Source: JBMNOI01 sp050942995 (lineage in GTDB: Bacteria; Chloroflexota; Anaerolineae; UBA1429). Taken from it: a stretch of 10,849 bases of DNA. The position numbers were made by a program, and so were the translations under genes. Below the pieces are notes generated by a model, which was not told the DNA's origin, searched no databases, and was given only the letters and a program-made list of their open reading frames with translations. The stretch covers positions 1 to 10,849 of the forward strand of contig JBMNOI010000130.1 of assembly GCA_050942995.1 (NCBI GenBank), in the 5' to 3' direction. Below are positions 6,900 to 10,849 of this stretch, in pieces (the stretch's first letter is position 1; each line of letters begins with the position of its first letter).

Positions 6900-7796
6900 C
6901 TAGAGCCCGATGCTCTGGAGATACTTGCGGCTGATCGTCGCAGATTCCAGCGCAGAGGACTTGGTGGTCACATCCGTCTCGACGATTACCCAACCGTCAA
7001 AGCCGGCCTTGCTCAGGATATCAAACATAGCCGGGAAGTCGACCATGCCCTCGCCCAGCTCGGCAAAGATGCCGTGCTTGGAGAACTCGGCATAGGTCCA
7101 CTCTTTCTCCCGCCCCTCTTGCAACACGTTCGGGTAGATATCCTTGATGTGCAGCGCCTTGATGCTATCGGCATAGTCACGGCAGAACTGCACCGGGTCC
7201 GCACCGCCCCACATCAGGTGACCGATATCGGGCCCCTGGAAGACGACGTCGCGATCGACCAGCGAGAACAGCTTGTCGATCTCCTCACGCGTCTCGATGG
7301 CACTACCCACGTGGTTATGGAAGCAGCTCTTGACTCCCTCTTTGAGGGTGATCTCGCCGACCTCGTTCAACACCTTGGCGAACTGGGCAAACTGAGCGTC
7401 GCTCATAAAGTCCGCCGCCGTCACTCGCCCGGCGATATCCATACGCGCTTTGCCGCTCTGGCCCACCGGGTTCATTCCGGGTGCCACAAACAGCTCGGTG
7501 CAACCCACCTCGCGCATAAAGACGGCCAGTTGCTTGGCGCGCTCGAGAATGCCGTCGCGTTCGTCCTCATCCCAAAAGTTAGCGCCCAGATAGCCCGGGG
7601 CGGGCTTGAGCCCAAACCTGGAGAACTGCTCGACCAGCGCAGCCGCCGTCACGTCGCCACGCGCTCCCGCCGGAGCCCCCTCGTATCCTGCCTGGGCGAT
7701 CTCGCCCAGCACCTGCTCGACGGGCGGAATGACCGGCTTGTCATCCTCCCACTTCATCCAGGTGATCTGCCCGCAACCAATTCGCATTTTGCCCAT
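6900..7796 (-). CDS. IolE-like TIM-barrel protein (inosose dehydratase / sugar isomerase family)
   Basis: The 298-residue protein reads as a xylose-isomerase-like TIM barrel closest in style to IolE, the inosose dehydratase of myo-inositol breakdown. Landmarks are MRIGCGQITW at the start, GYEGAPAG (37-44), FHNHVGSAIET (159-169) with the His-x-His typical of IolE-like proteins, GPDIGH (188-193), LHIKDI (215-220) and IVETD (271-275) with Glu273. IolE homologues usually read GYEGxE near residue 40; here it is GYEGAPAG, which I think marks a subfamily rather than a lesion. GGAGG ten bases upstream supports ATG 7796. It sits 35 bases after the permease gene, as the first enzyme gene within the importer operon. 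A dehydratase, hydratase or beta-eliminase on a keto sugar is plausible; I would not call it iolE, because the other inositol genes are absent here. Confidence 0.88.
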   Translation of the reverse strand: MGKMRIGCGQITWMKWEDDKPVIPPVEQVLGEIAQAGYEGAPAGARGDVTAAALVEQFSRFGLKPAPGYLGANFWDEDERDGILERAKQLAVFMREVGCTELFVAPGMNPVGQSGKARMDIAGRVTAADFMSDAQFAQFAKVLNEVGEITLKEGVKSCFHNHVGSAIETREEIDKLFSLVDRDVVFQGPDIGHLMWGGADPVQFCRDYADSIKALHIKDIYPNVLQEGREKEWTYAEFSKHGIFAELGEGMVDFPAMFDILSKAGFDGWVIVETDVTTKSSALESATISRKYLQSIGL

Positions 7797-7831
7797 GATG
7801 TGGCTTCCTCCGAAAGGTGATGTCGTCAGGA

Positions 7832-8974
7832 TTAGCTCTTGTACGGGTCAGCCGCGTCGCGCAGGCCATCACCCATAAAGTTGAATGCCAGCACGGTAAC
7901 GATGACAAAGATACCGGGCAGCATCAACCACGGATACTGGGATACCGCACGCACGTTCTGGGCTTTTTGCAGAAGCACGCCCCAGCTCACCACAGGCGGG
8001 CGAAGCCCCAGCCCCAGGAAGCTCAGCGCAGTCTCACCCAGAATCATGTTGGGGATAGCCAGCGTCATGTTCACGATCAGGTAGCTAAGGAATGCGGGGA
8101 GCAGGTGACGCGTGATAATACGCCAGTCGCTCGAACCGGATAGCTTGGCCGCCATCACAAAGTCTTCCTCGCGCAGCTCCAACAGTCGACCACGCACAAC
8201 GCGCGCCAGGCCGGCCCAGCCGCTCAGCGAGAGGATGATCGTAATCGCAAAGTACACCTGCAGGGCCGTCCAGGTTTGCGGCACGGCCGCGCTCAACGCC
8301 ATCCAAAGGGGAATCGTGGGAATCGAGATCAGCAGCTCGATGATACGCTGAATGACCGTATCCACCACGCCGCCGTAGAATCCCGAAACACCACCCAGGA
8401 TGGCGCCCAGGGTAAAGCTCAGGAACACACCGACCAGACCGATGGACAGCGAGATCGATGAGCCATAGAGCACGCGAGAGAACAGGCAGCGGCCCAGCTC
8501 GTCGGTGCCCATCAGAAAGATGGTTCCTTCTTCCACACCAAACAGGTGAACGTCCGTGGTGAACAGCCCCAAGAACGAGTACGTATCGCCCTTGACAAAG
8601 AAGTTGACCGGAACAAGCACATCAGGGTTGGGGGCGTAGATGCGGCTAAAAGTCGCCGAATCGATCACCGCCTCGACACCATACACATGGGGCCGCAAAG
8701 AGAACTTTCCTTCACTGTTGCGGAAGACCAGGCGCTGCGGCGCCATGTGGATGTACTCCGAGCGTGTACCTTTCTCATAAGGGGCGAGGAAGCCATGAAA
8801 GATGGACATAAGGTAGAGCAATATCACAACCGCACTACCGATCATGGCCAGCCGATGCCGCTTGAAATGGAGCCACATGAGCTTCCACTGCGATGCGACA
8901 AAGACCTGTTCCTCGACCTTCTTGGCGCCTTTCTTGTCCCTCACTGCTGTTAGAGGGCTTGCCGTTGATGCCAT
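7832..8974 (-). CDS. Opp/Dpp-type ABC transporter permease (OppC/DppC-like, long extracytoplasmic loop)
   Basis: The 380-residue inner-membrane permease has an extended basic N-terminus, a first helix at about 43-63, and then roughly 100 mostly polar residues before the GTDELGRCLFSRVLYG motif (156-171) that precedes the core helices. Further helices lie near 174-196, 212-232, 238-256, 300-318 and 350-368. The cytoplasmic EAA loop that docks on the ATPases is visible as EDFVMAAKLSGSSDWRIITRH (about 270-290). ETALSFLGLG and WGVLL are family landmarks. OppC/DppC proteins are commonly near 300 residues, so the extra length lies mainly in the N-terminus and first loop. GAGGAG six bases upstream supports ATG 8974. 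It pairs with the permease at 10031-9048. Confidence 0.95.
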   Translation of the reverse strand: MASTASPLTAVRDKKGAKKVEEQVFVASQWKLMWLHFKRHRLAMIGSAVVILLYLMSIFHGFLAPYEKGTRSEYIHMAPQRLVFRNSEGKFSLRPHVYGVEAVIDSATFSRIYAPNPDVLVPVNFFVKGDTYSFLGLFTTDVHLFGVEEGTIFLMGTDELGRCLFSRVLYGSSISLSIGLVGVFLSFTLGAILGGVSGFYGGVVDTVIQRIIELLISIPTIPLWMALSAAVPQTWTALQVYFAITIILSLSGWAGLARVVRGRLLELREEDFVMAAKLSGSSDWRIITRHLLPAFLSYLIVNMTLAIPNMILGETALSFLGLGLRPPVVSWGVLLQKAQNVRAVSQYPWLMLPGIFVIVTVLAFNFMGDGLRDAADPYKS

Positions 8975-9047
8975 GTTATACTCCTCGACTTTTCAGGATG
9001 CTCTGATCATGTTGCTGGCAATGAACCGGAATGTCGTGACGCAGTGA

Positions 9048-10031
9048 TTATGTGTACTGAATGCGCGGGTCGAGCCAGACCAGTAGAATGTCAGAGAGCA
9101 GCGTGCCGATAAGGGTCAGCGCCACCGTCACCATAACGGTACTGGCCGCCAGGAACATATCCTGCGTCAACAAGGCATTGAACAGCACCGGCCCGATAGT
9201 GGGCAGGTCCAACACAATCGCCACGATGGTAGACCCGGAAAAGATGCCGGGCAACGTCCAGCCGATGGTGCTGGCGATGGGGTTCAGGGCCACGCGGATC
9301 GGGTACTTGAAGAGCAACTTGGTCTCTTTAACCCCCTTGGCGCGGGCCGTCTGCACGTACGGCTTGTGCAACTCGTCCAGCAACATGGCGCGCATGATAC
9401 GGATCAGAGACGCCGTACCCGCCAGACCGATCACAAGAAGAGGCACCGGCAAGTGCACCAGCATGTCCAGGAATTTGGGCCAACCCCAGGGAGCCTCTCT
9501 CATCTCTGGTGAGAACAGGCCACCTACCGATATCCCGAACTGTCTGTAGGCGAACATCATCAAGACGAGCGCCAGCAAAAAGTTGGGAATCGAGATACCC
9601 GCAAAACCAATGATGGTAAAGATATAGTCCCCAAGGGAGTACTGCTTGACGGCCGAGTAGATGCCAATGGGGATGGCCACCGCATAGGTCACGATGAGTG
9701 CCCCGAACGACACGACAACTGTCATGGCGAGCCGTTCACCGATGATCTCCTTTACAGGACGGTTCCACCAGAACGACCGCCCCATGTCTCCTTGCACGAA
9801 CCGGACGGCCCATTTAAAGTACTGCACATAAACGGGCTGGTCGAGTCCGTACTGCCTTTCCAGAGCTGCGACCTGCTCCGCGCCGACATCATGACCTTGC
9901 GCCTTGAGCTGCATGATATACGAGGTCAGATAGTCACCGGGAGGCAGGGTGATCACGGCAAAAGCCACAACAGATGCCATGACCAGGAGCAACAGCATGT
10001 ACAGGACCCTGCGAGCAATGTAAGCTTTCAT
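9048..10031 (-). CDS. Opp/Dpp-type ABC transporter permease (OppB/DppB-like)
   Basis: The 327-residue permease starts with the typical short cytoplasmic MKAYIARRVLYM, followed by helix 1 (about 9-29). An extracytoplasmic region contains LERQYGLDQPVYVQYFKW and GDMGRSF (81-87), both family hallmarks. More helices lie near 103-124, 136-160, 195-213, 255-278 and 298-319. The EAA loop reads YVQTARAKGVKETKLLFKYP (225-244). The C-terminus ends in the common WLDPRIQY. A purine-rich GGGAGAGAGG just upstream supports ATG 10031. It would form the transmembrane pathway with the OppC-like protein. The 179-base gap to the binding-protein gene holds hairpins that may reduce read-through, so permease levels are probably lower than binding-protein levels. 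Confidence 0.96.
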   Translation of the reverse strand: MKAYIARRVLYMLLLLVMASVVAFAVITLPPGDYLTSYIMQLKAQGHDVGAEQVAALERQYGLDQPVYVQYFKWAVRFVQGDMGRSFWWNRPVKEIIGERLAMTVVVSFGALIVTYAVAIPIGIYSAVKQYSLGDYIFTIIGFAGISIPNFLLALVLMMFAYRQFGISVGGLFSPEMREAPWGWPKFLDMLVHLPVPLLVIGLAGTASLIRIMRAMLLDELHKPYVQTARAKGVKETKLLFKYPIRVALNPIASTIGWTLPGIFSGSTIVAIVLDLPTIGPVLFNALLTQDMFLAASTVMVTVALTLIGTLLSDILLVWLDPRIQYT

Positions 10032-10117
10032 AGCCTCTCTCCCTTTTCCCTTTACCTATTCTCCCACGCGATGAAAAGATATGCGCGAATAACTGCATGT
10101 GTTGCTCTATCGATAAG

Positions 10118-10152
10118 CCCGGAGCCTCGCAGATTAGCTACGAGGCTCCGGG
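10118..10152 (-). terminator. Stem-loop between binding-protein and permease genes (terminator-like or mRNA-stabilising)
   Basis: A perfect 12-bp G+C-rich stem (10118-10129 with 10141-10152) encloses an 11-base loop; with a 2-base bulge it can extend on the outside to about 10115/10156. It lies roughly 60 bases after the binding-protein stop at 10211. On the minus strand it is followed by CTTATCG, a poor T-tract. I therefore expect partial termination or protection of the upstream mRNA from 3' decay rather than a complete stop. This arrangement is common between binding-protein and permease genes in ABC importer operons. Confidence 0.6.
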
Positions 10153-10180
10153 GGCTCACTACGGCTGATCGCACTGGGGC

Positions 10181-10198
10181 GCTCGCGCCGCTGCGAGC
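10181..10198. repeat. Second hairpin after the binding-protein gene
   Basis: A 6-bp stem (10181-10186 with 10193-10198, GCTCGC/GCGAGC) and a 6-base loop sit between the binding-protein stop and the larger stem-loop at 10118-10152. The rest of the gap (10032-10210) shows an A+G-rich stretch just upstream of the permease start and no clear promoter. Confidence 0.4.
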
Positions 10199-10210
10199 TC
10201 CTTGTCCTGA

Positions 10211-10849
10211 TTAGGACTCAAAGTACCACTGCTCCGGGAAGACGGGATCCGTCCAGAGATAGTCCCAGGTCCAGAAGCCGTCCGCGCTCACGTTCTTGAG
10301 CTTGTTGTTCACGATCAGCGGGTGCGGCCCGTTGGCGATGGTACCGATGGTCCAAAGGTTCTCCGCGTTCGAGGCCAGCGCGATGTGCCCGTACTGGTCC
10401 TCGTCCGTCTCCAGATACTTGTCCAGCGAGTCGTACAGCGCCTTGATCTCGTCGGGCGGCTCCTCGCCCTCCGCGCCCTTGGTGTTGTACCACAGGCCCC
10501 ACAGCTGACCCCAGCAGGACTCGTCGCTGGCGCCGATCGGGGCGAAGTACTTGGGCCGACGGTGGAACAGGATGTCCATCGTCTCGTCACCGTGCCACGT
10601 CGACATCGGCTCCTCGTTCGCCTGGATCTTTTGCGTCAGCAGCGTCCGCGTCACCGACGTCCAGTCGATATGGACACCGATGGCGTCCCAGTACTCCGTC
10701 ACCAGCTCGGTGATGGGGCCCTTCGGCGTCTCCGTCTCCACCAGATCCCACTTGATGTCGATCGGCGTGCCGTCCGGCCACAGCCGTCGCGTGTGGTCCG
10801 CGTTCCACTCCAGCCCCATCTCGTCCAGCAGCTGGTTCGCCAGATCCGG
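10211..10849 (-). CDS. Extracellular solute-binding protein, family 5 (partial, N-terminal part outside the window)
   Basis: The frame is open from the right edge to the stop at 10211, giving the last 212 residues of a family-5 (DppA/OppA-like) periplasmic or lipid-anchored binding protein. The internal ATG at 10819 is not the start, since the frame continues upstream of it. Recognisable parts are WPDGTPIDIKWDL, the lobe with ITELVTEYWDAIGVHIDW, and the C-terminal run SNAENLWTIGT, GPHPLIVNNKLKNV and PEQWYFES, which I associate with family-5 proteins of this transporter type. Full-length proteins usually exceed 500 residues, so signal peptide and lipobox lie outside. Family-5 proteins bind peptides, oligosaccharides, nickel or other solutes; the surrounding sugar enzymes favour a carbohydrate ligand. 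It is the first visible gene of the importer operon, followed by hairpins that could set a higher level for this protein. Confidence 0.92.
   Translation of the reverse strand, partial: PDLANQLLDEMGLEWNADHTRRLWPDGTPIDIKWDLVETETPKGPITELVTEYWDAIGVHIDWTSVTRTLLTQKIQANEEPMSTWHGDETMDILFHRRPKYFAPIGASDESCWGQLWGLWYNTKGAEGEEPPDEIKALYDSLDKYLETDEDQYGHIALASNAENLWTIGTIANGPHPLIVNNKLKNVSADGFWTWDYLWTDPVFPEQWYFES

Noticed and set aside
6255..7820. 521-codon open frame on the plus strand
   Set aside because: It lies antisense to the two TIM-barrel genes, spans the gap between them, and reads as low-complexity basic sequence without domains. It is a by-product of G+C-rich codons in the minus-strand genes.
10819..10819. 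Start codon of the binding-protein gene
   Set aside because: The reading frame stays open with sensible sequence up to the window edge, and the family is much longer, so this ATG is internal.
1..10849. Defence system, mobile element, CRISPR array or tRNA gene
   Set aside because: Every long stretch is explained by transport and sugar-metabolism genes. No repeat array, transposase, integrase, nuclease, toxin or clover-leaf RNA was visible.

Overview
The window is a single co-oriented bacterial locus. All eleven protein genes lie on the minus strand, so transcription runs from high to low coordinates. Most starts have a clear AGGAG-type ribosome binding site. I see no RNA genes, insertion sequences, CRISPR arrays or phage and defence genes. 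Base composition looks moderately G+C rich (near 60% in the lines I counted). The gene families and style, with a family-5 binding protein, Opp/Dpp-type transporter, several TIM-barrel isomerase-like proteins and Gfo/Idh/MocA oxidoreductases, fit carbohydrate loci of environmental Chloroflexota or similar soil and sediment bacteria. That placement is inference from gene content and is weak.

Layout in transcription order: (i) the 3' part of a family-5 extracellular solute-binding protein (10849-10211); (ii) a hairpin-rich intergenic region (10210-10032); (iii) two Opp/Dpp-type permeases (10031-9048 and 8974-7832); (iv) three sugar-metabolism genes inserted between the permeases and their ATPases: an IolE-like TIM barrel (7796-6900), a second TIM barrel with a complete E-D-H-E metal site (6872-6009) and a Gfo/Idh/MocA dehydrogenase (5936-4896); (v) the two ATPases (4778-3756 and 3744-2722); (vi) a small unrecognised three-helix membrane protein (2704-2336); (vii) a strong stem-loop terminator (2315-2280); (viii) a second unit with a levoglucosan-dehydrogenase-like Gfo/Idh/MocA oxidoreductase (2192-1002) and a third TIM barrel cut by the window edge (921-1).

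Together the genes describe uptake of a sugar or sugar derivative followed by oxidation and isomerisation, elimination or epimerisation in the cytoplasm. Two NAD(P)-dependent Gfo/Idh/MocA enzymes combined with three IolE/IolI-type TIM barrels resemble known 3-keto-sugar pathways (levoglucosan catabolism through LgdA/LgdB1/LgdB2/LgdC, and C-glycoside deglycosylation through DgpA-type oxidoreductases with TIM-barrel partners). My best overall reading is a dedicated oxidise-eliminate-hydrate-reduce catabolic island with its own importer. The substrate cannot be read from the sequence. The most unusual points are the placement of the enzyme genes between permease and ATPase genes, the unassigned small membrane protein, and a replaced glycine in the Rossmann motif of one dehydrogenase.
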